This document shows positions 36,067 to 44,123 of a DNA stretch of 64,000 bases, piece by piece; positions within the stretch are counted from its first letter, which is position 1, and the number at the start of each line of letters is the position of its first letter. The stretch comes from Xylanibacter caecicola (lineage in GTDB: Bacteria > Bacteroidota > Bacteroidia > Bacteroidales > Bacteroidaceae). The position numbers were made by a program, and so were the translations under genes. The stretch is from the NCBI RefSeq assembly GCF_013166515.1, contig NZ_JABKKJ010000012.1, positions 1-64,000 of the forward strand. The letters run 5' to 3'. The notes under the pieces were generated by a model. It had not been told where the DNA came from, ran no database searches, and was given only the letters and a program-made list of their open reading frames with translations.

Positions 36067-37730
36067 CTTCTTATTGAAATGGGACTGATTGTATTATAAG
36101 TTTCTCCTTTATGGTCGTTTCTTATGGTTTCTCCATTAGCTCTTGCAGTTTTTGCCTCACTACCTTCTATAACCCTTTTCTCTTCTTTATTTTCATATTG
36201 AGCATCATATATTTCGCTCCTTTCTCTATGGCTCTTATGATTCCTTGCATTATCAACAGCATGATCAAACTCATGTTCCAATCTTGTCGCAGCAGATTGC
36301 AATCCTCCGTCTGTAGTTTTTAATCCTTTCCTTGATTCCCAATAAACTGTTGGTTTATCCAAAGAATCAAACTCTGTACCACGGTCTTCATATAAAGTCG
36401 CATCATCAACATATATATTATATTTAGGATTTATAACAGCAGCCTTTAAGTTATCCCCACCTCCGTTTCTTAAATTATATTTATATGCCATTATAAAATC
36501 CTTAACAAATTGATTATTGGGTATAGTGATAGTCTTTTTTCCATTAAACCCAGTAAAACAAAAACTACGGTCATTCCCATGTTTGTCTTTATACCAAATT
36601 ATAACTTTTCTTCCGTCAGGATCTACCGCATTCACAGCATTATTATTACAATAAACATACGGACTTACATCCGGATACTTATCCGCCAACGGGTCAACGG
36701 CATGCCAACGGGCAAGTACAGGGTCGTACCATCTCGCACCGTAATCGTACCAGTCCAACGAGAGAAGACGGTCAAGCTCCTTGCCGTTGTACTTGTAACG
36801 TTGCTTGTTATTCTCGGCGCATTCACCGAACAAGGCACCAAAGGGATAGTAATGGTTGGTCTCCTCCACAGTGCCGTTCTCATCAGCTACAACGCGTACA
36901 TTACCCTGATGGTCCCTCAAGTAGAAATGATATACGGGCTGTTTGTTATTGGTAAACGTAACATAACCGCCGTCAAAAAGTATACGGTTTGGTGTCGGCT
37001 TTACATCCTCATATAGAATATCACCGCAATAATCTATACGATGCGCGCCGTAAATCAAAAAATATCCATAGTCAGTAATAAGGCTGTCACGTAAGTTTAA
37101 AGAATCCTTCAGACTGGGACCAACAGGATCTGACCATTCGGGAGGAAACTTACCAGGAGCAAATATATCTGAAGACAGGCTATTTAAAGCAGGAGCGTGC
37201 AACGTGGGGAAATCCAAAAGATAGCTTGAATAAAGTTTATCACCTGTCGCGCTGTAAATAAAGTCTATATTCTTGCCACTTTTGAAATCTACATGTTTGG
37301 GAAGGTTAAGCACATTATACTCTATACAAGTAATATCCTTGTTCTTGTCCTCAATTAGGTTGCCGTCGGAATCATAACTGTATTCCGTATCCTCATCGGC
37401 ACCGTCGCTAAAGTGCATCGAACCTTTATAACATGGACTTTCCGCGGCATTGCGGACCTTACACAAACGGTTGCCGTCGTACTCATAATAAAGGTCGTCC
37501 ACTATGCCGTATGCACCGCCGTCCTGCATGCCGTTACGGCGGAGAGACTGAAGGTTGCCGTGTTTGTCATAGCTGTAAGAAGTGTTGTATCTGCCGGTAT
37601 TTTCAGCAACCGTATCAGTATATCTCGCCTCGGAAAGGCGGGACAGGTCGTCATAATAGAAACTGTAACGTCTCATTGGTAATGATTGCCGTTTTTTACT
37701 TGATATTCTCAAAATTAATAACATTATCAA
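36063..37730 (-). CDS. Orphan RHS cassette with HEFDH zincin-like toxin tip
   Basis: A 555-residue protein without signal peptide. Residues from about 20 to 375 repeat the RHS core (YYDDLSRLSEARYTD ... YDYGARWYDPVLARWHAVDP, NNNAVNAVDPDGRK), the longest core segment of any orphan cassette here. After DPDGRK the unique tip (about 180 residues) carries LEHEFDHAVDN, an HExxH zinc site, and EEKRVIEGSEAKTARANGE, which resembles M91/NleD-type effectors. The usual RHS pattern is tip release by cleavage near DPxG. Without an export signal it looks like a silent donor cassette or needs recombination into the main gene. Confidence 0.75.
   Translation of the reverse strand: MIMLLILRISSKKRQSLPMRRYSFYYDDLSRLSEARYTDTVAENTGRYNTSYSYDKHGNLQSLRRNGMQDGGAYGIVDDLYYEYDGNRLCKVRNAAESPCYKGSMHFSDGADEDTEYSYDSDGNLIEDKNKDITCIEYNVLNLPKHVDFKSGKNIDFIYSATGDKLYSSYLLDFPTLHAPALNSLSSDIFAPGKFPPEWSDPVGPSLKDSLNLRDSLITDYGYFLIYGAHRIDYCGDILYEDVKPTPNRILFDGGYVTFTNNKQPVYHFYLRDHQGNVRVVADENGTVEETNHYYPFGALFGECAENNKQRYKYNGKELDRLLSLDWYDYGARWYDPVLARWHAVDPLADKYPDVSPYVYCNNNAVNAVDPDGRKVIIWYKDKHGNDRSFCFTGFNGKKTITIPNNQFVKDFIMAYKYNLRNGGGDNLKAAVINPKYNIYVDDATLYEDRGTEFDSLDKPTVYWESRKGLKTTDGGLQSAATRLEHEFDHAVDNARNHKSHRERSEIYDAQYENKEEKRVIEGSEAKTARANGETIRNDHKGETYNTISPISIRR
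36600..37045 (-). repeat. RHS core recombination block, lineage A (HEFDH cassette)
   Basis: DNA encoding the stretch from YEDVKPTPNRI to DPDGRK. Nearly identical words recur at 39347-39765 and 41286-41720, e.g. CATACGGACTTACATCCGG and CTTGCCGTTGTACTTGTA or close variants. Similarity stops sharply at the toxin junction (CTTCCGTCAGGATC on the plus strand). Confidence 0.8.
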
Positions 37731-37812
37731 TCTTGGGCAAAATTAAAGTGTCTGGTCTAAAAGAATAAATCAATGTATCTCTTTTTATTTCCCAAAGTAA
37801 GCATCATAAAAC

Positions 37813-38802
37813 TCATTTTAATTTTTTGGACATCACATATATAATATTTTTATATTCTAATTCCATAAAAATTTTATCATTGTGGACAAACATATCTTTT
37901 AGATGCAAAGAAATATCCTTTTTCTTGAAAATACTTTTATCTATATTTCTCATTGTAAATCTATTCTTATTATAAAACCATCTGAATGTGTTATTAAGTT
38001 CGTCTGTTTTCATCCTACCATTTGTCTCATTAGGAAAACTAAGCAAAGACTCGCCCTGCCGATTTGACTTAATTAAAGAATTATTATATATCATTCCTTT
38101 TCCTTGTTGACAAAATATAAGTCTGGGCATATCTCCACATGTCTTTTGTGAAACGCTTTTTCCTGCCATTGTCTTCTTTATATGTATTTCAGTCTGGAAA
38201 TACCATTCCCCATATAACAATTCTGCTGAGGCGTTTATTTTTTCATATTTTCTTTTATTATTAGAATCTGTGATATATTCTGATAATTTAGAGAATATAG
38301 CAGTCTTCATAACTTTATTTGAACAGGAGTCAAGAATAATATTTATGTAGTTAGGAACAGCATCTATGAAAACTATGTTGTCTGTTCCATTATTTGGATA
38401 AAAGTATTTTAGAATATCAACAGAGAAGTCAATAATATCTTTGTCCTTTATATGAATGCTATTGATATAAAAATTCCACTCTTTTAAGAATTCATAAATA
38501 CATTCTGCATCTGCTTTAAAATAATATATATGCCCATCATAGTATAAGAAAAATTTAGGAAGAAAATGTGATCCCATCCCTTTATACGAGTATATACCGT
38601 TATTAAATTCAAAATCGTCATATACATTTAGTTTATAAACATTTTTACCTGCACCTACTTTTTCATCTCCATACATAACATCCAGTTCTTTGGAAATACT
38701 GTCAGGAACATTAACCCACTGAAAGGGATAACGTTGAGCATTTATCGGCACTTCAAAAAGCATTATAAATATTGTCGTATATAGAATTTTAGTTATTTCC
38801 AT
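37813..38802 (-). CDS. Exported protein, presumed immunity protein to the HEAVH toxin
   Basis: A 329-residue protein with a signal peptide ending PINAQ near residue 23 and no recognised domain. Codon use is AT-rich compared with the RHS core. Its start overlaps the HEAVH cassette by 10 bases. The position is that of an immunity gene, but it is larger than its counterparts and could be an accessory protein. The 82-base gap to the next cassette is AT-rich. Confidence 0.55.
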   Translation of the reverse strand: MEITKILYTTIFIMLFEVPINAQRYPFQWVNVPDSISKELDVMYGDEKVGAGKNVYKLNVYDDFEFNNGIYSYKGMGSHFLPKFFLYYDGHIYYFKADAECIYEFLKEWNFYINSIHIKDKDIIDFSVDILKYFYPNNGTDNIVFIDAVPNYINIILDSCSNKVMKTAIFSKLSEYITDSNNKRKYEKINASAELLYGEWYFQTEIHIKKTMAGKSVSQKTCGDMPRLIFCQQGKGMIYNNSLIKSNRQGESLLSFPNETNGRMKTDELNNTFRWFYNKNRFTMRNIDKSIFKKKDISLHLKDMFVHNDKIFMELEYKNIIYVMSKKLK

Positions 38803-39773
38803 TTTAGTTCCTCCATTATTTGCTCTTCTATTTTATTAGTTTCTTTTTCCCGATTTGGTCTTGCTTTTCCTTTATTTTTAATTTCATATTTTATGTCTGC
38901 ATCAATTTCATTTACATCTGTACTATGCACTGCTTCGTGTGACATAACACTTCCTAACGCCTCATCTTCTGTCAGTCCTTCATATTTTAATCCAGAACCT
39001 TCTTTTATTGCTTCCCGAATACTTCCTATATAAATTGTTATTTTTGCAGTTTTTAATTTGTATTTCCCTCTCTCAAAATATCTTCCATAATTATCTTTTA
39101 CATTATAATTTCCTTGTATTGTTTCTCCATATATTATGCTTTTACCTTCTAACTTATTTGCTTCAGATAATTTGATTTGTATTTTTGTACTCGAATTTAT
39201 CAATTTATACAATTGAGTAAAACCTGTCTTCGTAATAGACATATTATTAACAATACGCTTAATATCATCATTAGCAAACTCTGAAAATTGTATTTTACCA
39301 TTTAAAATCGAAACAACAACATTCCCATTCACATTAACAATTTTCCTTCCGTCAGGATCTACCGCATTCACAGCATTATTATTACAATAAACATACGGAC
39401 TTACATCCGGATACTTATCCGCCAACGGGTCAACGGCATGCCAACGGGCAAGTACTGGGGCGTACCATCTCGCGCCGTAATCGTACCAGTCCAACGAGAG
39501 AAGACGGTCAAGCTCCTTGCCATTGTACTTGTAACGCTGCTTGTTCTTATCCACGCTCTCACCGAACAAGGCACCGAAGGGATAATAATGGTTGGTCTCC
39601 TCCACCGTGCCGTTCTCATCAACTACGACACGCACATTGCCCTGGTGGTCTGTGAGGTAGAAATGATATACGGGCTGTTTGTTATTGGTAAACGTGACAT
39701 AACCGCCGTCGATAAGGATTCGGTTCGGCGTCGGCTTCAGGTTCTCATAGATGATGTCACTGCATATATTCAT
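38793..39773 (-). CDS. Orphan RHS cassette with HEAVH zincin-like toxin tip
   Basis: A 326-residue protein that starts abruptly within the RHS core (MNICSDIIYENLKPTPN) and runs through the hallmark YDYGARWYAPVLARWHAVDP to AVDPDGRK near residue 143. One core residue differs (WYAP for WYDP). The tip of about 180 residues carries MSHEAVHSTD, an HExxH zinc site, and a Lys/Glu-rich end. There is no signal peptide. It is coupled by a 10-base overlap to the next gene. Probably a reservoir cassette; protease activity is predicted from the motif only. Confidence 0.7.
   Translation of the reverse strand: MNICSDIIYENLKPTPNRILIDGGYVTFTNNKQPVYHFYLTDHQGNVRVVVDENGTVEETNHYYPFGALFGESVDKNKQRYKYNGKELDRLLSLDWYDYGARWYAPVLARWHAVDPLADKYPDVSPYVYCNNNAVNAVDPDGRKIVNVNGNVVVSILNGKIQFSEFANDDIKRIVNNMSITKTGFTQLYKLINSSTKIQIKLSEANKLEGKSIIYGETIQGNYNVKDNYGRYFERGKYKLKTAKITIYIGSIREAIKEGSGLKYEGLTEDEALGSVMSHEAVHSTDVNEIDADIKYEIKNKGKARPNREKETNKIEEQIMEELKWK
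39347..39765 (-). repeat. RHS core recombination block, lineage A (HEAVH cassette)
   Basis: Same block as at 36600-37045, with the same junction sequence CTTCCGTCAGGATCTACC before the unique tip. This cassette begins exactly at the block's 5' limit (GACATCATCTATGAGAA on the coding strand). Confidence 0.8.
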
Positions 39774-39804
39774 TACAAAACAACTATTTTAAAAATTTTT
39801 ATAA

Positions 39805-40257
39805 TTAAATAATGTGCGACAAATGCTCATTTTTTATATTTCCATATGCATCTGTCCTTAGTACTAACATATATGATCTTGCATCTCCAAAAGAAACATT
39901 GGTTATACGGTACTCTTCATTAGGTACTAAAGTCAACATCTTATTTCTATCTATTTTTAACTATCCTGATTTATTATATTTTATATCTTTTATTTCATAA
40001 TTATTTTCAAGCATATCAATGTGTAGTTTCTTTAATCCCGTTTTATTGTTCTTAATTTGAACACTATATGATATGTCATTTTTTACCATGTATATATACA
40101 TATAACTTATAATATTATTATCTTTTGAATATAAACAGTTGTCATCAATATTAAAAATAATAATATTATTACAACATGAAGTAAATAAAATTGTTATAAG
40201 TAATAACAAAATAGAAGTCTTATTTTTTATTCCTTTCATAATTCCTCCACCAATCAT
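39805..40257 (-). pseudogene. Tandem duplicate immunity lipoprotein gene interrupted by an amber codon
   Basis: The open part is 98 residues with a lipobox (LFTSCC). It stops at TAG 39961-39963, but the same frame stays open for 51 more codons to TAA 39805-39807. That extension (TLVPNEEYRITNVSFGDA ... DAYGNI) matches the end of the intact 149-residue neighbour (TILPNCEYEIINHSFGGA ... DSVGNL). The full reading would be 149 residues, the same length. The start overlaps that neighbour by 4 bases. It is thus a duplicated immunity candidate with a nonsense mutation, or still works as a truncated lipoprotein. Confidence 0.75.
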
Positions 40258-40703
40258 CTATTTGTTTTATCTCTTACCTTTTTGCCTTTAATAGAATATA
40301 AATTGCCTACACTGTCTGAATATATATAAACGATGCCTATTGCAGCTCCACCAAATGAATGATTTATTATTTCATATTCGCAATTTGGCAAGATTGTGAA
40401 CCTCCTTTTTACAAATGGATTAAGTTGTTGTTCATTCGTTATATTATAATCATTGGGTATATTTTTTAAAGATATTGAAATATACTTTTTATCTGTTCTA
40501 TTTTCTACTTTAAATATCTCACTATAACCCTCTTTATTATAAATAATAGTTAAACGGGAAATTGGGGAACCGTATTCTGATTTTATACATGAAGTTTCTT
40601 CATCAAAATATATCTGATTGTTTTCAGTACAAGATGATAAAAGAAAGATAATTATTGTGTTAATAAAGTATATCAGACATGTGTGTTTCATTTTCATATT
40701 CAT
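40254..40703 (-). CDS. Lipoprotein, presumed immunity protein to the HEVGH toxin
   Basis: A 149-residue lipoprotein (LLSSC lipobox near residue 24) without a recognised domain. The second half (NPFVKRRFTILPNCEYEI, HSFGGAAIG) recurs in the amber-interrupted copy downstream. It begins 44 bases inside the HEVGH toxin frame, so expression is tightly coupled. The immunity role is inferred from order and location. Confidence 0.65.
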   Translation of the reverse strand: MNMKMKHTCLIYFINTIIIFLLSSCTENNQIYFDEETSCIKSEYGSPISRLTIIYNKEGYSEIFKVENRTDKKYISISLKNIPNDYNITNEQQLNPFVKRRFTILPNCEYEIINHSFGGAAIGIVYIYSDSVGNLYSIKGKKVRDKTNR

Positions 40704-41841
40704 TCCACCATTGATTTATTATTTGTATTTTTTGCTTATCTGATTTATCTGATTTAAAAAGTTTATCAAGAGAATTTCTCCCGTAAAAGTCATTTGTATA
40801 TTTATAAAATTCCAAGAATTTATTATAACCTTTATCTGCTTCTTTTTCTCTTGGTGTTTCATCATGCCCATATTTCATATAATCATACAAAAAGCCTCCT
40901 AAATAAGTAACCTCATTGCTACTTTCTTCTATATGTTTTATATGCCCTACTTCATGACTAAGAAGTATCATCCAACGATAAAAATCCTGTCCGTAACCAT
41001 GTCCATTATATTTATCTTTATCATCCTCAAAATAGTTTGGAGTAAAATTTATAGACACATTATTAGGAGAATTACCTAAAGTTATCGCCCCTCCACCTTT
41101 ATTTGAAGAGTATGTAGGATAATAATGTCCAAATCCACGTTCCATTATTTGAGCATTTTTGATATATGTCTCAGATATTCCTGAAACTAATGATAACAAA
41201 CGACATGTAACTGGATTTAATGTATAATAATCTGCCCGATAAAAAGGTGTACTTTTATGGGAAATTAAGAAATGAGGAAACAATCCTTTAATATCCACCG
41301 CATTCACAGCATTATTATTACAATAAACATACGGACTTACATCCGGATACTTATCCGCCAAAGGGTCAACGGCATGCCAGCGGGCAAGTACAGGATCGTA
41401 CCATCTCGCACCGTAGTCGTACCAGTCCAACGAGAGAAGGCGGTCAAGCTCCTTGCCGTTGTACTTATAACGCTGCTTGTTCTTATCCACACTCTCACCG
41501 AACAAGACACCGAAGGGATAATAATGGTTGGTCTCCTCTATCATGCCGTTCTCATCTGCTACAACGCGAACATTGCCCTGGTGGTCTGTGAGGTAGAAAT
41601 GATATACGGGCTGTTTGTTATTGGTAAATGTTACATAACCGCCGTCGAAGAGTATGCGGTTAGGCGTCGGCTTCAGGTTTTCATAGATTATGTCACCGCA
41701 AAAGTCTATGCGGTGAGCACCATAAATCATCATATACTCCTCTTCTGTAATCAGCGAAGCCTGATGGAAAATCAGCGAGTCTCTGAGACCAGTATTTATT
41801 GACTTGTCTTTTATAATTGAAAGTTTGTCTGAACCTGTCAT
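40660..41841 (-). CDS. Orphan RHS cassette with HEVGH zincin-like toxin tip
   Basis: A 393-residue protein without signal peptide. RHS core similarity begins at GLRDSLIFHQASLITEEEY near residue 18 and ends at NNNAVNAVD, after which the usual DPDGRK is replaced by IKGLFPHF. The unique tip of about 210 residues carries LLSHEVGHIKHIEE, a zinc HExxH site, and a downstream EKEAD that could supply a third ligand. Loss of the DPDG turn may change or remove the self-cleavage step used to free RHS tips. The immunity gene overlaps its last 44 bases. Confidence 0.75.
   Translation of the reverse strand: MTGSDKLSIIKDKSINTGLRDSLIFHQASLITEEEYMMIYGAHRIDFCGDIIYENLKPTPNRILFDGGYVTFTNNKQPVYHFYLTDHQGNVRVVADENGMIEETNHYYPFGVLFGESVDKNKQRYKYNGKELDRLLSLDWYDYGARWYDPVLARWHAVDPLADKYPDVSPYVYCNNNAVNAVDIKGLFPHFLISHKSTPFYRADYYTLNPVTCRLLSLVSGISETYIKNAQIMERGFGHYYPTYSSNKGGGAITLGNSPNNVSINFTPNYFEDDKDKYNGHGYGQDFYRWMILLSHEVGHIKHIEESSNEVTYLGGFLYDYMKYGHDETPREKEADKGYNKFLEFYKYTNDFYGRNSLDKLFKSDKSDKQKIQIINQWWNEYENETHMSDILY
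41286..41720 (-). repeat. RHS core recombination block, lineage A (HEVGH cassette)
   Basis: Same block, but similarity ends earlier, at the codons for NAVNAVD, so the DPDGRK turn is missing. Confidence 0.8.
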
Positions 41842-41952
41842 TGGGGCAAATCCCTTTCATTACGCTTTAAATAAAGCTTTAATATTGTCTTTTTCAATGC
41901 TATGCATAACAGTATTAATAAAATTATAAGCCATAGAAATATGAATTTTTCA

Positions 41953-42339
41953 TTAACGTTTTCTTAAGCTCGTATTATCATGATTGCACCATACTTTACA
42001 TATAATATAAATAGAATAAAATAATAACACATAGGCAGGAACGTAGAATATATCATATAAAAAAAGTCTTAATAATTGAAATAATATAACAATAAGAGCT
42101 ATTACTATAACTAATATATTTATCATTTTTAACCTCAATAATAAATTATGTCCATTATAAACCACTGTAAATATGATTATAATAAAGAAAGAACATATAC
42201 TTGCAATAAGAATGTATTCACTATAAAAGAAATTCATTAAATCTGTTTCTTTTCTTTGGTTTAGTATTCCAAATATTAACTGAATAAACTCAGAGAAACA
42301 AACAAAACATGCCAAAAGATTTACAATTACCTTTCTCAT
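41953..42339 (-). CDS. Small multi-pass membrane protein, presumed immunity to the lipase-like toxin
   Basis: A 128-residue, very AT-rich protein with about four hydrophobic helices (residues 5-25, 38-60, 72-92, 95-115) and a basic tail. It overlaps the lipase-like cassette stop by 4 bases. An integral membrane inhibitor fits a toxin that would attack lipids. No sequence family is recognised. Confidence 0.65.
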   Translation of the reverse strand: MRKVIVNLLACFVCFSEFIQLIFGILNQRKETDLMNFFYSEYILIASICSFFIIIIFTVVYNGHNLLLRLKMINILVIVIALIVILFQLLRLFLYDIFYVPAYVLLFYSIYIICKVWCNHDNTSLRKR

Positions 42340-43433
42340 TTTTTTATTTTATTAATTATTTCATTCCAATTATATTCTGTCCATATATTTTTCTCACCAT
42401 CTATCAAGTCCCTATGAATATATTGAATGCTCTCTTTACTGGACACCCTAATTTTCACATCTGAGTTCGGTATATCTGATTTTTGCAATACCGGAACACT
42501 TAAGATTTGAACAGGATCATTGGTACAAGTAGCGTCTATTCGATTCTTTTCTACTTTATTTGTTATTTTTGTAGGCTCCCAAGCATTTAGATATAAAGCA
42601 TTTTCTATTCTCCAACCCTGTTCTGACAGGTATCTCATCATACCTTCCGAAAAAGCTCCTCCCATACTATGAGAAACAAAGTTAAAGACATCTTTCCCTT
42701 TCTCCATTCCTTTAATTAGAACATCGTAATACTTTTTTGCATAATTGTAGCCAGACTTATCTCGTAAAAAATTTGAACTTTTCAAATATTCAAAATCATA
42801 ATTTGTGAAAAAAGGAGATACATTATCATTAAACACATTTTTTGCATGTGTAACAAAAGCCGAATATTCACCATTCCAATACTTACTTCCACCTTCAGGT
42901 GAACCAAAGCCTAAATAACCATTTACAAAAACAATCTTCCTCCCGTCTGGATCAATAGCATTCACAGAATTATTCAGACAATAAACATACGGGCTTACAT
43001 CCGGATATTTCTCCGCCAGCGGGTCAACAGCATGCCAGCGTGCAAGCACTGGGTCGTACCACCGCGCGCCATAGTCATACCAGTCCAAGGCAAGAAGACG
43101 CTCCAACTCCTTGCCGTTGTACTTGTATCTCTGAACATCATCGCCCGTGCCGTCGCCGAACAAAGCACCGAAAGGATAGTAATTGTTTGTCTGCTCTATG
43201 TTGCCCTGCGCATCGGCTACCACGCGAACATTGCCCTGATGGTCCATGAGATAGAAATGGTACACTGGCTGCTTGTTGCTGAATTTTACATAGCCGCCGT
43301 CGAAGAGTATGCGGTTCGGAACGGGTTTAATATTCTCATAGATGATGTCACCGCAATAGTTTATGCAATGCGACTCATATATCAAACCATTTTGCCTATA
43401 TATAAACATAGAAAAACTGTGATCTATTTGCAA
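42336..43433 (-). CDS. Orphan RHS cassette with SHSMGG lipase-like toxin tip
   Basis: A 365-residue protein whose RHS core segment begins near GDIIYENIKPVPN (residue 28) and ends at AIDPDGRK near 160; its core matches the lineage of the main gene (GDGTGDDVQRY, ERLLALDWYD, LAEKYPD). The tip of about 200 residues holds FVSHSMGGAFSEGM, a nucleophile-elbow motif of alpha/beta-hydrolase lipases, with a later Asp and His as possible triad partners. A membrane-lipid target would fit the membrane-embedded neighbour. No signal peptide; likely a donor cassette. Confidence 0.72.
   Translation of the reverse strand: MQIDHSFSMFIYRQNGLIYESHCINYCGDIIYENIKPVPNRILFDGGYVKFSNKQPVYHFYLMDHQGNVRVVADAQGNIEQTNNYYPFGALFGDGTGDDVQRYKYNGKELERLLALDWYDYGARWYDPVLARWHAVDPLAEKYPDVSPYVYCLNNSVNAIDPDGRKIVFVNGYLGFGSPEGGSKYWNGEYSAFVTHAKNVFNDNVSPFFTNYDFEYLKSSNFLRDKSGYNYAKKYYDVLIKGMEKGKDVFNFVSHSMGGAFSEGMMRYLSEQGWRIENALYLNAWEPTKITNKVEKNRIDATCTNDPVQILSVPVLQKSDIPNSDVKIRVSSKESIQYIHRDLIDGEKNIWTEYNWNEIINKIKK
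42944..43375 (-). repeat. RHS core recombination block, lineage B (lipase cassette)
   Basis: Nearly identical to 44704-45140 of the main gene (GATGATGTCACCG, ACGGGTTTAATATTCTCATA, ACATCATCGCCCGTGCCGTC), and distinct from lineage A in the GDGTGDD insertion. Confidence 0.8.
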
Positions 43434-43475
43434 TATAAAAGTTCTTTTCTGTACCCAGATAATTTATTATACAAG

Positions 43476-44123
43476 TTAATCAAACCAGTCTTTAACTCTA
43501 TCCCATAAAGTTTTTTTATATGGCTGTGTTTCTATATATGATGGATCGTCATCTATATAAGAAAAACTTATATTCGTATTATAATGCTCGTCTTTCAACT
43601 CTACGGGGGACATGGCCATGATTGTATTAAGGAACTTTTTAAGCTCTGGGTTAGGAATATGAACAAAAACATATTTCTTCTCACCGACAATAATAACGGC
43701 AGCCCAGGTGTCATGCCAGTTTGACTGGATAAAAGGATTAACTAAATTATCTATATCTTCTATATCTGAAATACATTCTTTTAATTTATTAAACTCCTCT
43801 GGTCGCAGTTTTTTTTCTTTTTGCATCCTAACTTCTTCAAAGAAATTGAAGTCAGATAGATTCCCTTTTAACTCATGGTCTTCGTAAAGGATTTCACCAT
43901 AAAAATGAGGTCCCAGCTTTCCTGATGAAACTCTTATTATACCATCATTAGTAATTTCTATTAAATAGTTGTCAACAGGAGTTCCCAAGCGTGTTAATAA
44001 ACATTTACATAAAATGTCATTTTCCTTTCTCATTCGTCTGTCACAAGATGCAATACATACTATAGACAGCAATACAATATAAATTAAATATTTCTTCATG
44101 TCTTGTCTGCTTTTAATATTCAA
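43476..44123 (-). CDS. Lipoprotein, presumed immunity protein to the main M91-type toxin
   Basis: A 215-residue protein; the better start is probably MKKYLIYIVLLSIVCIASC (nine codons in), giving a lipobox. No domain is recognised. It overlaps the main RHS gene end by 11 bases and lies between it and the first orphan cassette. This is the expected place for the immunity gene of the toxin currently expressed. Confidence 0.68.
   Translation of the reverse strand: MNIKSRQDMKKYLIYIVLLSIVCIASCDRRMRKENDILCKCLLTRLGTPVDNYLIEITNDGIIRVSSGKLGPHFYGEILYEDHELKGNLSDFNFFEEVRMQKEKKLRPEEFNKLKECISDIEDIDNLVNPFIQSNWHDTWAAVIIVGEKKYVFVHIPNPELKKFLNTIMAMSPVELKDEHYNTNISFSYIDDDPSYIETQPYKKTLWDRVKDWFD

Noticed and set aside
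39961..39963. Recoding of the in-frame TAG as an amino acid
   Set aside because: TAG serves as the ordinary stop elsewhere (for example in the recombinase), and no pyrrolysine genes or phage context are seen. A nonsense mutation is the better reading.
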